A stretch of 53,088 nucleotides of DNA from Rhodoferax sp. U11-2br (GTDB lineage Bacteria > Pseudomonadota > Gammaproteobacteria > Burkholderiales > Burkholderiaceae_C), in assembly GCF_018619435.1 (NCBI RefSeq), contig NZ_JAHFZF010000032.1, positions 1-53,088 on the forward strand, read 5' to 3'. Each line of letters begins with the position of its first letter. The first letter of the stretch is position 1. The notes under the pieces were generated by a model that was given only the letters and a program-made list of their open reading frames with translations, had not been told where the DNA came from and made no database searches. Of this stretch, positions 32,998-43,703 are shown in pieces. The position numbers and the translations under genes are program-made.

Positions 32998-33984
32998 ATG
33001 AGTACCCCTGTTGCCACACCCGCTGTGGCCTCCTATGGCCGTCTTGAACACCTGCCGGTGTCGATGTTTTCCATCGTCATGGGCCTGGCGGGCACCACCG
33101 TCGCGCTGGAGAAAGCCGAACACCTGTGGCACTGGCCGGTGGCGCCCAGTCTGGGGCTGCTGGTGTTGACGGCGCTGGTGTTTGTGCTCATCAGCTTGGC
33201 CTATCTGGGCAAATGGGTGTTGCATCGCCCGCAGGTGCTGGTCGAGTTCAACCACCCCATCCGGCTGAGCTTCTTTCCGGCGATGTCGATTGGTATGTTG
33301 TTGCTGGCGATTGCGGCCTTGGGCCACGCACCGGCTGTTTCGCTGGTCTTGTGGGCCGTGGGGGCCACGGTGCAACTGCTGTTCACCCTGGTCATCCTGT
33401 CGGCCTGGATGCACCACGAGAAGTTCCAGGTGCAGCACAGCAACCCAGCCTGGTTCATCCCGATTGTGGGCAACATCCTGGTGCCCATCGCGGGTGTGCC
33501 GCTGGGGTATCAGGAAATCTCGTGGTTTTATTTTAGTGTCGGGCTGATGATGTGGACCCCGCTGCTGGCGGTGTTGTTCAACCGTTTTTTCTTTCACCCG
33601 ATGCTGCCTGCCAAGCTGCTGCCCACGCTGTTCATCCTGATTGCGCCGCCCGCCGTGGGTTTCATCTCCTGGGTCAAGTTGCACCACGGTGTGGTCGATG
33701 ATGTGGCGCGCATCCTGTATTACTTTGCCCTGTTCATCACCTTGCTGCTGCTGTCGCAGGTCAAACACTTCTGGCGCCTGTCGTTTGCCCTGCCGTGGTG
33801 GGCCTATTCGTTCCCGATGGCGGCGATGACGATTGCCACCTCGGTGATGCTGGACACCGTGGGTGGCGGTTTTTTTGCCTTGCTGTTCCCGCTCTTGCTG
33901 ACGGTGTTGCTGCTGCTGGTGGCCCTGATCAGCTGGCGCACGCTGCTGGCCTTGAAGCGTGGCCAAATCTGCGTGCCGGAGTAA
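32998..33984 (+). CDS. SLAC1/TehA-type anion transporter (TDT family)
   Basis: A 328-residue membrane protein with ten predicted helices. The first, LPVSMFSIVMGLAGTTVAL, includes the conserved pore-lining phenylalanine region of TDT proteins such as TehA and plant SLAC1 anion channels. Substrate may be malate, sulfite, chloride or tellurite-linked anions; the sequence does not decide. ATG 32998 is chosen at the start of the conserved N-terminus; ATG 32938 lies in the upstream promoter region. Confidence 0.82.
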   Translation: MSTPVATPAVASYGRLEHLPVSMFSIVMGLAGTTVALEKAEHLWHWPVAPSLGLLVLTALVFVLISLAYLGKWVLHRPQVLVEFNHPIRLSFFPAMSIGMLLLAIAALGHAPAVSLVLWAVGATVQLLFTLVILSAWMHHEKFQVQHSNPAWFIPIVGNILVPIAGVPLGYQEISWFYFSVGLMMWTPLLAVLFNRFFFHPMLPAKLLPTLFILIAPPAVGFISWVKLHHGVVDDVARILYYFALFITLLLLSQVKHFWRLSFALPWWAYSFPMAAMTIATSVMLDTVGGGFFALLFPLLLTVLLLLVALISWRTLLALKRGQICVPE

Positions 33985-34031
33985 AACCCTGGGTCCATGA
34001 CCCGGTGGGTGCCCAGAGGAATGTTATTTTT

Positions 34032-34078
34032 ATAGCGTCCTCCCCTTTTTAAACAAGGGCTGGAGGCCATTTTTGTAT
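34032..34078 (+). repeat. dispersed inverted repeat, copy 12
   Basis: ATAGCGTCCTCCCCTTTTTA, then AACAAGGGCTGGAGGCCATT. It lies in the 228-nt gap between the transporter and glgC. Confidence 0.85.
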
Positions 34079-34212
34079 AAATAGGCCGCTGCCAGCGCAT
34101 GCTGAAATCCTGTGCCGATGTGCACCATTCGTGCTTCTAAATCAATAGAATGAGCAACTGCAAGCGGTGTTGACCAGCAGCAAGGCTTAGCACAACGAAT
34201 GAAGGCGCCAAC

Positions 34213-35523
34213 ATGAGTGACTTTGATGCATCCAGCATAGACAGACGCAGCGGGCGCGATCCCCGACTCGTCAGCCAACTCACCCGCAACACCTTTGCCA
34301 TGGTGCTCGCGGGTGGCCGCGGTAGCCGATTGCGTGAGCTGACCGACTGGCGCTCCAAGCCGGCCGTGCCCTTTGGTGGCAAGTTCCGTATCATTGACTT
34401 CACCCTGTCCAACTGCGTCAACTCGGGCGTGCGTCGTGTGGGTGTGGCCACCCAGTACAAGTCACAGAGCCTGATCCGGCATCTGCAGCTGGGCTGGAGT
34501 TTTCTGGATGGCCGTCTGGGCGAGTTCATCGAGATCATGCCCGCGCAGCAGCAGGTGGACGAATCACACTGGTACCAGGGCACGGCGGATGCGGTGTTCC
34601 AGAACCTGCGCGAAATCCGCCACGCCAACCCCAAATACGTGCTGATCCTCTCGGGCGACCACATTTACCGCATGGACTACGGCCGACTGCTGCTGGGCCA
34701 TGTGGAGCGCCAAGCCGACATGACGGTGGCGTGTATCGAGGTGCCGATCCAGGAGGCCAGTGGTTTTGGGGTGATGTCGGTCAACGACGAAGGCCGGGTG
34801 GTCGAGTTCCAGGAAAAGCCGGCCCAGCCCCAGCACATGCCGGGCAAGCCCGATGTGGCGCTGGCCAGCATGGGGGTCTACGTGTTCAATGCCCGCTTCC
34901 TGTTCGAGCAGCTCAGCCGCGACGCTGACGACCCCAAATCGAGCCACGATTTTGGCAAGGACATCATTCCGCATTGCGTCAAACGCTACCGCACCTTTGC
35001 CCAGAGTTTTGCCGACAGCTGTGTCCAGGAACCCGGCAAACCGGCCTACTGGCGTGATGTGGGCACGCTGGACGCTTATTGGTCCGCCAACATGGACCTG
35101 GTGCAGGTGACACCCGAGCTGAACCTGTACGACGACAGTTGGCCGATCTGGACTTGGCAGGAGCAGCGTCCACCGGCCAAGTTTGTGTTTGACGACGAAA
35201 CCCGCCGTGGCAGCGCCATCGACTCGACAGTGTCAGGCGGCTGCATCATCAGCGGGGCCACGGTGCGGCGCTCGATGTTGTTCTCAGGTGTGCATGTGCA
35301 CAGTTACACCCTGGTGGAAGACTCGGTGGTCTTGCCCAATGTGCAGATTGGCCGCAACTGCGTCATCAAGAAATGTATTCTGGACCGTGAATGCCATTTG
35401 CCCGATGGCACCCAGATTGGGGTGGACCCGGAGGCCGATCGCAAACGCTTCCACGTCACCGACTCGGGCATCACGCTGGTCACGCCCAGCATGCTGGGGC
35501 AGAACAAGGACTTCATCCGCTGA
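34213..35523 (+). CDS. glgC: glucose-1-phosphate adenylyltransferase GlgC
   Basis: GlgC makes ADP-glucose, the first committed step of glycogen synthesis. The 436-residue protein has the N-terminal nucleotidyl-transferase signature LAGGRGSRL (near 33-41), [19 protein letters not shown], the catalytic region [11 protein letters not shown] (near 148) and a C-terminal left-handed beta-helix ([15 protein letters not shown]). Length is normal for the family (about 420-430). GAAGG lies ~8 nt before ATG 34213. No other glg gene is adjacent, so regulation is probably allosteric rather than operonic here. Confidence 0.95.
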   Translation: MSDFDASSIDRRSGRDPRLVSQLTRNTFAMVLAGGRGSRLRELTDWRSKPAVPFGGKFRIIDFTLSNCVNSGVRRVGVATQYKSQSLIRHLQLGWSFLDGRLGEFIEIMPAQQQVDESHWYQGTADAVFQNLREIRHANPKYVLILSGDHIYRMDYGRLLLGHVERQADMTVACIEVPIQEASGFGVMSVNDEGRVVEFQEKPAQPQHMPGKPDVALASMGVYVFNARFLFEQLSRDADDPKSSHDFGKDIIPHCVKRYRTFAQSFADSCVQEPGKPAYWRDVGTLDAYWSANMDLVQVTPELNLYDDSWPIWTWQEQRPPAKFVFDDETRRGSAIDSTVSGGCIISGATVRRSMLFSGVHVHSYTLVEDSVVLPNVQIGRNCVIKKCILDRECHLPDGTQIGVDPEADRKRFHVTDSGITLVTPSMLGQNKDFIR

Positions 35524-35569
35524 AACGGCGTTGCTCTTGGTGCGGCCGGTCAGACCGGAACAGATGTAA

Positions 35570-35605
35570 AAAAAGGCCCGGCTGCTGCGCAGCACGGGCC
35601 TTTTT
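35570..35605. terminator. bidirectional rho-independent terminator
   Basis: AAAAAGGCCCG, a self-paired loop, then CGGGCCTTTTT: an 11-bp stem with A and T runs on both sides, 46 nt after the glgC stop and 17 nt before the gap stop. It can end both convergent transcripts. Confidence 0.9.
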
Positions 35606-35622
35606 GTTGGGTTAGGCCAGAA

Positions 35623-36684
<1,062 letters not shown>

Positions 36685-36822
36685 TCATGTTCCAAGCGGG
36701 TCAGGCATCATTTTACGGGCGCTTGACCCGGCTCAGGTACAAACCGGTAACACGTGCCGCTGATGTTTGGCTGACAGGCGTCTGGGCTATGCTTGTTTAC
36801 ACACTACCACCCTGTCAGCACT

Positions 36823-37944
36823 ATGAGCCTGCTTTTTTCTCCCCTGCACCTGCCCTCGCCGCTTGGCGGCATCACCCTGCCCAACCGTCTGGTGGTGGCA
36901 CCGATGTGCCAGTACCAGGCCATGGACGGCTGCGCCACCGACTGGCACCTGATGCACTGGGGTAACTTGCTCAACAGTGGTGCGGCGATGTTCACCATCG
37001 AAGCCACTGCGGTGCTGCCAGAAGGCCGCATCACCCCCCAATGCCTGGGCCTGTGGGACGACAGCACCGAGGCCGCGCTGGGTGAGCATCTGCAGCGCGC
37101 TCGCGCCCTGGCGCCGGCCACCGCCGTCTGTATCCAGCTTGCCCACGCCGGGCGCAAGGCCTCCAGCGCAGTGCCCTGGCAGGGCGGGCAGTTGTTGTCA
37201 CCCGATCAAGGTGGCTGGCAGACGGTGGCGCCCTCGCCGGTGCCACATTTGCCCACCGAAACACCGCCTGCCGCGCTCAGCCTGGCAGGGTTGGCACAGG
37301 TCCGAGAGGCCTTTGTGGCCGCTGCGCTACGGGCGCGGCGCATCGGGGTGGATGCCATCGAGTTACATGCGGCGCACGGTTATTTGTTGCACCAGTTTCT
37401 GTCACCCTTGGCCAACCAGCGCAGCGATGCTTATGGTGGCTCGTTCGAGAACCGCGTTCGCTTTCCGCTGGAAGTGTTTGCCGCCGTGCGCGCGGCTTAT
37501 GACGGTGTGCTGGGCCTGCGCCTGTCGGCCACCGACTGGGTCGAGGGTGGCTGGGACCTATCGCAAAGTGAAGCCTTTTGCCAGCTGCTCAAGGCAGCGG
37601 GTTGTGACTTCATCCACGTGTCTTCGGGTGGTGTGTCACCGCAGCAAAAAATCGCCCTGGGCGCGGGTTACCAGCTGCCCTTTGCCCGCGCCATCCATGC
37701 CAGCAGTGGTCTGGCAACGGTGGCTGTGGGGCTGATCACCGAGCCCGACCAGGCCGAGGCGGTGTTGCAGGCCGGTGACGCGGATCTGGTGGCGTTGGCA
37801 CGCGCTTTTTTGTACGAGCCACGCTGGGGCTGGCATGCCGCCGCCCGCTTGGGGAGCACGGTGGCCGCCAACCCCAGTTACTGGCGCTGCCTGCCGCGCG
37901 AGGCCCAGGCCGCCTTTGGCCAGGTGGCCATTGGCGGGCGCTGA
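36823..37944 (+). CDS. NADH:flavin oxidoreductase / old yellow enzyme (NamA/YqjM class)
   Basis: A 373-residue FMN-dependent enoate reductase of the thermophilic-like/YqjM class. N-terminal TLPNRLVVAPMCQYQ has the Cys (near 31) that tunes FMN in this class, QLAHAGRKAS binds FMN, ELHAAHGYLLHQFLSP carries the substrate-binding histidine pair, and DAYGGSFENR is invariant. Other end: FLYEPRWGWHAA. It probably reduces alpha,beta-unsaturated carbonyls; the native substrate is unknown. ATG 36823 is the second in-frame start and the one at the conserved N-terminus. Confidence 0.9.
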   Translation: MSLLFSPLHLPSPLGGITLPNRLVVAPMCQYQAMDGCATDWHLMHWGNLLNSGAAMFTIEATAVLPEGRITPQCLGLWDDSTEAALGEHLQRARALAPATAVCIQLAHAGRKASSAVPWQGGQLLSPDQGGWQTVAPSPVPHLPTETPPAALSLAGLAQVREAFVAAALRARRIGVDAIELHAAHGYLLHQFLSPLANQRSDAYGGSFENRVRFPLEVFAAVRAAYDGVLGLRLSATDWVEGGWDLSQSEAFCQLLKAAGCDFIHVSSGGVSPQQKIALGAGYQLPFARAIHASSGLATVAVGLITEPDQAEAVLQAGDADLVALARAFLYEPRWGWHAAARLGSTVAANPSYWRCLPREAQAAFGQVAIGGR

Positions 37945-37950
37945 GCCGGT

Positions 37951-39912
37951 TTAACCCAGCTTGACGCTGGTGGCGTCACCCGTCAGGTAACCCACGGCGG
38001 CGCCAAAACGGTTTTTGTAGTTGGCACGCACCAGCGGATCGAGTGTGGCCTGCACCTTGCCGTGCAACTTGGGTTGCCAGTCACCCGGATGCTGGAAGTT
38101 GCTGGTGATGTACATCCAGCCATTGAGGTCGTCCACCACCCCCAGGCCGGTGGCTTCGGCGCCTGCGGGCATCGACATCAGGCGGTTGAGTTGTTGGGTG
38201 TCGACGTTGTAGGCCCAGACAAAGTTGTTCACATGGGTGCCGCTGTCTTCACCGATGAACAGGGTGCGCAGTTTTTCCGAGAACTTCAGGTTATCGGGGT
38301 TGGACACCTTGTCGGGGTTGGCCAGGTTGCCCAGGGCGTCAGGGCTGATGTCTTCACCCATCAGCAGCGCACGGGTAGCCGCTGGCACCCAGTCGCTCTT
38401 GATGGCGGCACCGCTCTGGTCGGTCTGGCCACCTGTCAAGGTATGGGCAAAGATGCCGCCAGCCACCAGCGCCTTGTCCAGCGCGATGCCACCGTCTGCG
38501 TACCAGCCCTTGCCATTCTTGACCATCGAGTCCTGGATGTTCTGCAGCGCCGAGTAGGCCACCTTGTCTTTGATGTTGACGGTGGTGCCTTCCATCTTGG
38601 TGAATGACAGGCTGGCACCGACCAGGGCGGCGTAGCGATGGGTTTCCAGGAAGGCGGCAGCTTTCTCCATGCCGGGTTTGACCTTGACCCAGTTGGCCGC
38701 GCCGTTGTGGAAGATTTTGGTGAAGCTGGCGTCTTTCGGGTCGGCCTTGAGCACGGTCATGATGTCAGACGGCTTGAGGGTGTTGGCCAGCTTCTCGATC
38801 TCGGCACTGGTAGCGTGGCCGAGCTTGATCCAGGACAGCTTGACCGGCGCATCGGCCGGGTTGATCGAGAAGCCAGAACCCAGCTTGGCCACATACAGCG
38901 TGCCCGCCGACAGTTGTTTTTCCTTGTCGGCCACAAACAGGAACAGGCCGCCGTTGGTGGCATCGTCACCCATCAGCACGGTGCGGTTGTCCGGCATGAC
39001 CTGCACCAGCTCATGTGAAATGCGGCCCAGGCAGAAATGTTTGACCAGGGTGCCGGTGCCGTCCGGGTTGACCGTGACTTCAGGCAGGTGGCCGTAGTGG
39101 TAGGGGTTGGCCACATTTTCATCCCCAAACACGTTTTTGCTGAACGCCTTGAACTGCTTGTTGTCGGCAATGAACGGTGCGTCGGGTTCGTACTCTTCAC
39201 TCGACAGATGGGTGTTCCAGGGCGACAGGCTGGCGCCGCAGGTGATCCACATACCTTGTGCCTCGGAGGTGTCGACGTTGTGGTACTTCACCAGGCTCAG
39301 GGCGCCGGTGCTCTGGTCCTGGTCGAGTGTCAGCACCGCAATCGGTGAGGGGAGTGTGCCGTAAGCGTCCACACCACTTTGGTCGGCGTTGGTGTATTCA
39401 AACTGCACCACCGCAAACACCGCCTTGCCCTTGATGCCAGGCACCTTGGGTGCATCGAGCTTCAGCAGCGAGGTGCCGTCCGGGCAGTCCGAGAAAAATT
39501 GGCGCTCCTTGCCCGGCACCGAACGGTCGATGATCGGGCGGTTCAGGATGTCGACATAACCACCGGCCAGCACCGTGCCGCCTTTGCCGTCGGGCACTTG
39601 GTCACCGGTGATGAAAAACGGCTTGTACGCCAGCTTGTAGTTACGGCTGCTGCCGTCTTGCAGCTTCACCTGCAGGCTCGACCCCACCAGGGTGGTGGCC
39701 ATGGCGGCCGGGTTGGCCAGGCCGGGTGCGGGCATCGAGGTGAAGCTGGCCGAAGCAAACGGACTGGTGCTCAATGCGGCGCCAGCGCTGCCTGCTGAGG
39801 TGGCACAGCCCGACAGCAGTGAGCCAGCTGACAAGACGCCAAGCGGCAACATCGGGACGGTGGCGAGAAATTTGAGAGCCTGACGGCGTGAGGTTTCGGG
39901 TAAATGGGACAT
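37951..39912 (-). CDS. phoX: alkaline phosphatase PhoX (Tat-exported)
   Basis: PhoX hydrolyses phosphate monoesters in the periplasm under phosphate shortage, using Ca2+ and Fe3+. The 653-residue protein has a Tat signal with the twin arginines in SRRQALKFL (8-16) and a lipobox LLSGC with Cys36, so it may be a lipid-anchored Tat substrate. The mature region follows PhoX/DUF839: PEVTVNPDGTGTLVKHFCLGRISHEL, GDDATNGGLFLF, LFIGEDSGTHVNNFVWAYN. The start has GGAAAG 7 nt upstream. A Pho-box-like site 97 nt upstream with a good -10 hexamer predicts control by PhoB. It is divergent from olsA. Confidence 0.88.
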   Translation of the reverse strand: MSHLPETSRRQALKFLATVPMLPLGVLSAGSLLSGCATSAGSAGAALSTSPFASASFTSMPAPGLANPAAMATTLVGSSLQVKLQDGSSRNYKLAYKPFFITGDQVPDGKGGTVLAGGYVDILNRPIIDRSVPGKERQFFSDCPDGTSLLKLDAPKVPGIKGKAVFAVVQFEYTNADQSGVDAYGTLPSPIAVLTLDQDQSTGALSLVKYHNVDTSEAQGMWITCGASLSPWNTHLSSEEYEPDAPFIADNKQFKAFSKNVFGDENVANPYHYGHLPEVTVNPDGTGTLVKHFCLGRISHELVQVMPDNRTVLMGDDATNGGLFLFVADKEKQLSAGTLYVAKLGSGFSINPADAPVKLSWIKLGHATSAEIEKLANTLKPSDIMTVLKADPKDASFTKIFHNGAANWVKVKPGMEKAAAFLETHRYAALVGASLSFTKMEGTTVNIKDKVAYSALQNIQDSMVKNGKGWYADGGIALDKALVAGGIFAHTLTGGQTDQSGAAIKSDWVPAATRALLMGEDISPDALGNLANPDKVSNPDNLKFSEKLRTLFIGEDSGTHVNNFVWAYNVDTQQLNRLMSMPAGAEATGLGVVDDLNGWMYITSNFQHPGDWQPKLHGKVQATLDPLVRANYKNRFGAAVGYLTGDATSVKLG

Positions 39913-40008
39913 GGTTTTCTTTCCGGTGTTGGGTAGAGTCCGTCTGACGGTTCAAGAGGCGCAGGTAACTGCGTGGTCGTTGACGCAGATCAATCTTAGG
40001 AAGCCTAT

Positions 40009-40026
40009 GTGACATTTTTATGAACA
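40009..40026 (-). promoter_or_regulatory. Pho-box-like site and -10 of phoX
   Basis: On the minus strand TGTTCATAAAAATGTCAC aligns with the Pho-box consensus CTGTCATAAATCTGTCAC (both half-sites, AAA spacer; four mismatches in half-sites and spacer by eye). Exactly 10 bp downstream is TAAGAT (39998-39993), a good -10. The phoX start is 80 nt beyond it. Confidence 0.55.
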
Positions 40027-40062
40027 TGCCGCGACACCTGTCTGCGACACAACACCATCAAA

Positions 40063-40080
40063 ACGTCATCAAACCGACAT
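40063..40080 (+). promoter_or_regulatory. Pho-box-like site upstream of olsA
   Basis: ACGTCATCAAACCGACAT carries a GTCAT and a CGACAT half-site at Pho-box spacing. Ten bp downstream is CAAACT (40091-40096), a -10-like hexamer, 17 nt before the olsA start. It is weaker than the ppx and phoX sites. Confidence 0.4.
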
Positions 40081-40112
40081 GGGTTTGACGCAAACTTCCC
40101 TGTTTACCGCTG

Positions 40113-40862
40113 ATGAACGCCATGAAAACTGCTCTTGCCGCCTTGAAGTTAACCCGCCTGGGCCTGCACATCGCACGGGGTCTGTGGACGGTGGCTTGGG
40201 CTTTTCCGCGGCACACAGCCACTCAGAAAGAAGAAGGAATCAAGGCTTGGGCCCTTGTATTGCTTGGGCTGTTGGCTATTGAATTGGAAGTAAAAGGTCA
40301 AGCCCCCGTGCATGGCCCGGTGCTGCTGGCGGCCAACCACATCTCCTGGCTCGACATGGTGGTGCTGATGGCGAGCTGCCCGAACCGTTTTGTCGCCAAG
40401 GCCGAGGTGCGCCACTGGCCGCTGGTGGGCCGACTGGCTGACGCCGCGGGTACCTTGTTTGTGACACGCGAATCGCCGCGCGACGCGGTGCGGGTGGTGC
40501 ACCAGATGGCCGAAGGCCTGAAAAACAACGAAGTACTGACCATCTTCCCTGAAGGCACCACCAGCAACGGGGTGCAGCTGCTGCCGTTTCACGCCAACTT
40601 GTTCCAGGCCGCGATCTCGGCCGACGCACCGGTGCAGCCAGTGGCTTTGCAGTTCTCGGACGTCGCCAGTGGCCAGACCAGTCTGGCGCCGTGTTACATC
40701 GGGGACGACTCGCTGCTGCAGTCGATCTGGCGCACCCTCAGCGCGCCGCCTTTGGCTGCGGTGATTTGTTTTGGGGAGCCGCAACGGCCACTTGGTCGGG
40801 ACCGCCGGACCTTGGCACGTGACACCCAGGCGGCGGTGGCCGCTTTACGCACCACCGCTTGA
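40113..40862 (+). CDS. olsA: PlsC-type acyltransferase, probably OlsA (ornithine lipid synthesis)
   Basis: A 249-residue 1-acyl-glycerol-3-phosphate acyltransferase family protein with a single hydrophobic N-terminal region, the NHISWLD box (HxxxxD, near 73-79) and FPEGTTS (near 145-151). OlsA adds the ester-linked acyl chain to lyso-ornithine lipid. A PlsC identity is also possible; I favour OlsA because the convergent neighbour at 40906 is an OlsB-like ornithine N-acyltransferase and the gene sits in a phosphate-starvation cluster, where phosphate-free lipids make sense. ATG 40113 or 40122 could be the start. Confidence 0.7.
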   Translation: MNAMKTALAALKLTRLGLHIARGLWTVAWAFPRHTATQKEEGIKAWALVLLGLLAIELEVKGQAPVHGPVLLAANHISWLDMVVLMASCPNRFVAKAEVRHWPLVGRLADAAGTLFVTRESPRDAVRVVHQMAEGLKNNEVLTIFPEGTTSNGVQLLPFHANLFQAAISADAPVQPVALQFSDVASGQTSLAPCYIGDDSLLQSIWRTLSAPPLAAVICFGEPQRPLGRDRRTLARDTQAAVAALRTTA

Positions 40863-40905
40863 GCGCTGCCGTCTCGGTGGGCAGCGTCCCAGGTGATGAC
40901 GCGGC

Positions 40906-41751
40906 TCAGTTGCCCAGAAAGTGTTTGCGGTAACGCGTTGGCAGGTCGTGGATGCGCATCAACATCGGCAGGTCAGCGGTGTTGAAGTCCGGGTCCCAGG
41001 CCGGCGCACCGAGCACTTTGGCGCCCAGGCGCAAGTAACCTTTGATCAGCGCCGGGGGTTCCACCTGCAGGCTGGCATCGAGCTGCTCCACCGGCAGGGG
41101 AAGGCGCGGGCGCACATGGAATTCGATCGGCGCCATGTGGGTGGACTGCAACTGGCGCCAGATGCTGGCCGCCACATCACCGCTGACCACACCGTTGTGC
41201 AGCATCGGGATGCTGGCGCAACCGACCATGGTGTCGAGCTGGTTGCGCACCATGAATTCGGCCAGCGCACCCCACAGCGCCATGATCACACCACCGTGGC
41301 GGTGCTCCGGGTGCACACAGCTGCGGCCCAGCTCGACCATGCGTTCGCGCAAGGAGCGCAGGCGCACCAAGTCAAATTCGGTATCGCTATAGGTGCTGCC
41401 AATGCGCTTGGCCTGCGCCGGTGTCAACACGCGGTAGGTGCCCACCACCTGCTGGGTGGCCTCGTCACGCACCAGCAGGTGCTCACAGTAGGCGTCAAAA
41501 ATGTCCACGTCATGGCCGGGCACCGTGGTGCTCAGGCGCGCCCCCATTTCATCGGCAAATACCTGGTACCTCAGACGCTGGGCTTGGCGCACCTCGTCGG
41601 CATGGCGCGCCCACGATACCTGCAAACCACCGCGCTCAGTTTTAACCAGATGGGGCGACGGTTCAGGCTGGCGTAGGTCAGGTCGATGAAGTGACCCCCT
41701 GGGCAACGAGACCGGGGAAAAAGCAAATGTGGGGTTAGGTAGTTCTCTCAT
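40906..41751 (-). CDS. olsB: GNAT N-acyltransferase, probable OlsB (lyso-ornithine lipid synthase)
   Basis: OlsB transfers a 3-hydroxy fatty acid from ACP to the alpha-amino group of ornithine. The 281-residue protein matches the OlsB/hemolysin-like GNAT family: QRLRYQVFADEMGA, DIFDAYCEHLLV, VVGTYRVL, ELGRSCVHPEHRHGGVIM. Start: AAGGAG ends 1 nt before ATG 41757 but 7 nt before ATG 41751, so translation should begin at 41751 (MRELPNPTFAF). A Pho-box-like site lies 64 nt upstream. It converges on olsA, 43 nt apart. The family assignment is confident; the ornithine specificity is inferred. Confidence 0.75.
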   Translation of the reverse strand: MRELPNPTFAFSPVSLPRGSLHRPDLRQPEPSPHLVKTERGGLQVSWARHADEVRQAQRLRYQVFADEMGARLSTTVPGHDVDIFDAYCEHLLVRDEATQQVVGTYRVLTPAQAKRIGSTYSDTEFDLVRLRSLRERMVELGRSCVHPEHRHGGVIMALWGALAEFMVRNQLDTMVGCASIPMLHNGVVSGDVAASIWRQLQSTHMAPIEFHVRPRLPLPVEQLDASLQVEPPALIKGYLRLGAKVLGAPAWDPDFNTADLPMLMRIHDLPTRYRKHFLGN

Positions 41752-41814
41752 GGTCATGCTCCTTGGTTTGCCATGGATGTTGCGAGACCGTGATGACGCT
41801 TTGATGGAGGATCG

Positions 41815-41832
41815 ATGACATTTGCGTGACGT
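41815..41832 (-). promoter_or_regulatory. Pho-box-like site upstream of olsB
   Basis: Minus strand ACGTCACGCAAATGTCAT: GTCAC and TGTCAT half-sites at the 11-bp phase expected of a Pho box, 64 nt before the olsB start. The hexamer 10 bp downstream (TCAAAG) is a poor -10. Confidence 0.45.
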
Positions 41833-41957
41833 ATGCACAGGCGGCATCCGTTGTGCAAAGGCAGCGTCGACACAGGCAGGAACACCTTGTCTCGCTGCCC
41901 GAGCGGGTCATCCTGCTGGTGGGTTGGGTGTTCAACGCGCTGCTGCCGCAGCCACTC

Positions 41958-42010
41958 ATAGCCAAATCAGGCTTGAGCCCTTATAGGAAAAGGGCTTAAT
42001 GCTATTTTTA
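41958..42010 (+). repeat. dispersed inverted repeat, copy 13
   Basis: ATAGCCAAATCAGGCTTGAG, then CCCTTATAGGAAAAGGGCTT. It has an expanded left part and a tail reduced to GCTATTTTTAT. It lies in the gap between olsB and the chemoreceptor gene. Confidence 0.75.
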
Positions 42011-42048
42011 TCGGAGAAGCCATGGGCGCCAAGGCTGATGGCGTGATG

Positions 42049-42082
42049 CGCACGCGGGTGTGCTGGTCACGCCCGCGTGTGC
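42049..42082. terminator. GC-rich hairpin downstream of the chemoreceptor gene
   Basis: GCACGCGGG and CCCGCGTGTGC form a strong stem around GTGTGCTGGTCACG, 30 nt beyond the stop of the leftward MCP gene. No T run follows, so this may be a protective 3' hairpin rather than an intrinsic terminator. Confidence 0.45.
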
Positions 42083-42110
42083 ATGCTGGCGCGGGTGACC
42101 TGCCTGCTGT

Positions 42111-43703
42111 TTAGGCCAAGGCGGGGCGCGACGAGCCGCTGAGTGCGTAGTGGCCAGCCTCCCCCAACTTGAAGGTGCCAACCACCTGCACCAGGTTCTT
42201 GGCTTGCGACTTGAGGCTGCTGGCCGCCGCTGCCATTTGCTCCACCAAGGCCGCGTTCTGCTGGGTGGCCTGGTCCATGTGGGTGACCGCCTCGCCGACC
42301 TGGGCCACACCCAAAGATTGTTCGGTGCTGGCGGCACTGATCTCACCCATGATGTCGGTTACACGCCGGATGCTGTTGACCACCTCGGTCATGGTTTCAC
42401 CAGCTTGGTCCACCAGGATGCTGCCTTGCCCGACCCGTTCCACACTGGCGTTGATCAGTTGCTTGATTTCTTTGGCAGCGTCGGCGCTGCGCCCGGCCAG
42501 GGAGCGCACCTCGGAGGCCACCACGGCAAAGCCGCGGCCTTGTTCACCGGCACGGGCCGCCTCTACCGCGGCGTTGAGCGCCAGGATGTTGGTTTGGAAG
42601 GCGATACCGTCAATGACGCTGATGATGTCGGCAATCTTGAGCGACGACTCGTTGATGCCTTTCATGGTCTGCACCACCTGGCCGACCACCACACCACCTT
42701 GTTGCGCTACCGAGGAGGCATTCATGGCCAACTGGTTGGCGGTGCGCGCCGATTCGGCATTCTGTTTGACGGTGGCGCCCAGCTCTTCCATGCTGGCCGA
42801 GGTTTCTTCCAGCGCGCTGGCCTGTTGCTCGGTGCGGGCTGACAGGTCGTGGTTGGCGTCGGCAATTTCGGAGCTGGCCGTGGCCACCCCTTCGGAGCCG
42901 CTGCGCACATCGCTCACTACTTGGACCAGGCTGCTCTGCATGACCGTCAGGGCTTGCAACAGGTCACCCACCTCGTCGCGACTGGCGTGCAAGATGCGTG
43001 CGGTGAGGTCACCGCTGGCGGTTGTCTGAGCAAACACCACCGCTTCACCAATGGGGCGGGTGACCGAACGGGTGATCACCACCGCCAAAATCGCGGCCAG
43101 CAGCAGGGCCGCCAAAGTGGCAGCGGCAATGATGATGGTGGTGGTGGTATTGGCCTGGGTAGCGACTTGGATGTCTTCCTTGGACATGGCCACCTGGAGT
43201 TCCATCAATTTGTCCAGCGGACCAAAAAACTTGGGTGCCAGTGGGCTGATTTTTGTCTTGTAAATGGCCAGTGCTTCCTCGGTCTTGCCATCCTGCAGCG
43301 CCTGTTTGGCCGGCGTCAGCCCCTCATTGCGGAAAGCCGCCAGAGCAGGCTCCACCTCGGCCACCAGGGCCTTTTCTTCGGGGGCCAGGTGGGTGGCCAG
43401 AAAGTCTTTCCAATCCTTGTCGATGGTGGCGCCATTTTTTGCCATCTCTGCCACGCGTTTGGTGATGTTGGCGGGGTCCGGGTTGAGCAACATGTCCATC
43501 ACCAGGGTGCGATCCCGAATGGCAAGGTATTGCACCGTGCTCATTTTGTTCATGGGCACCACGCTGTCGGCGTACATATCGACCGTGCCAGCGAACATCT
43601 TTTCGATGCCAGCCCAGCCGGTGTAGGCAATGCCCAGGAGCAGTAGCACCAGGGTCAGGAAGGCGCCCGACAGGCGAGCACCGATTTTGAAATTGTTGAG
43701 CAT
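42111..43703 (-). CDS. methyl-accepting chemotaxis protein
   Basis: A 530-residue chemoreceptor: N-terminal membrane helix (about 8-30), a periplasmic four-helix-bundle sensor to ~185 (4HB_MCP-like), a second membrane helix (~186-208), HAMP (~209-262) and the cytoplasmic signalling domain with the conserved hairpin tip ([18 protein letters not shown]). It signals through CheW/CheA. No CheW-binding pentapeptide (xWxxF) for CheR is at the C-terminus (ends SSRPALA). It sits between olsB and ppx; the ligand is unknown, and a phosphate-related signal is only a contextual guess. Confidence 0.9.
   Translation of the reverse strand: MLNNFKIGARLSGAFLTLVLLLLGIAYTGWAGIEKMFAGTVDMYADSVVPMNKMSTVQYLAIRDRTLVMDMLLNPDPANITKRVAEMAKNGATIDKDWKDFLATHLAPEEKALVAEVEPALAAFRNEGLTPAKQALQDGKTEEALAIYKTKISPLAPKFFGPLDKLMELQVAMSKEDIQVATQANTTTTIIIAAATLAALLLAAILAVVITRSVTRPIGEAVVFAQTTASGDLTARILHASRDEVGDLLQALTVMQSSLVQVVSDVRSGSEGVATASSEIADANHDLSARTEQQASALEETSASMEELGATVKQNAESARTANQLAMNASSVAQQGGVVVGQVVQTMKGINESSLKIADIISVIDGIAFQTNILALNAAVEAARAGEQGRGFAVVASEVRSLAGRSADAAKEIKQLINASVERVGQGSILVDQAGETMTEVVNSIRRVTDIMGEISAASTEQSLGVAQVGEAVTHMDQATQQNAALVEQMAAAASSLKSQAKNLVQVVGTFKLGEAGHYALSGSSRPALA

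Noticed and set aside
32761..33966. 401-codon frame antisense to the SLAC1/TehA transporter
   Set aside because: Low-complexity Gln/His/Arg translation opposite a well-supported membrane protein.
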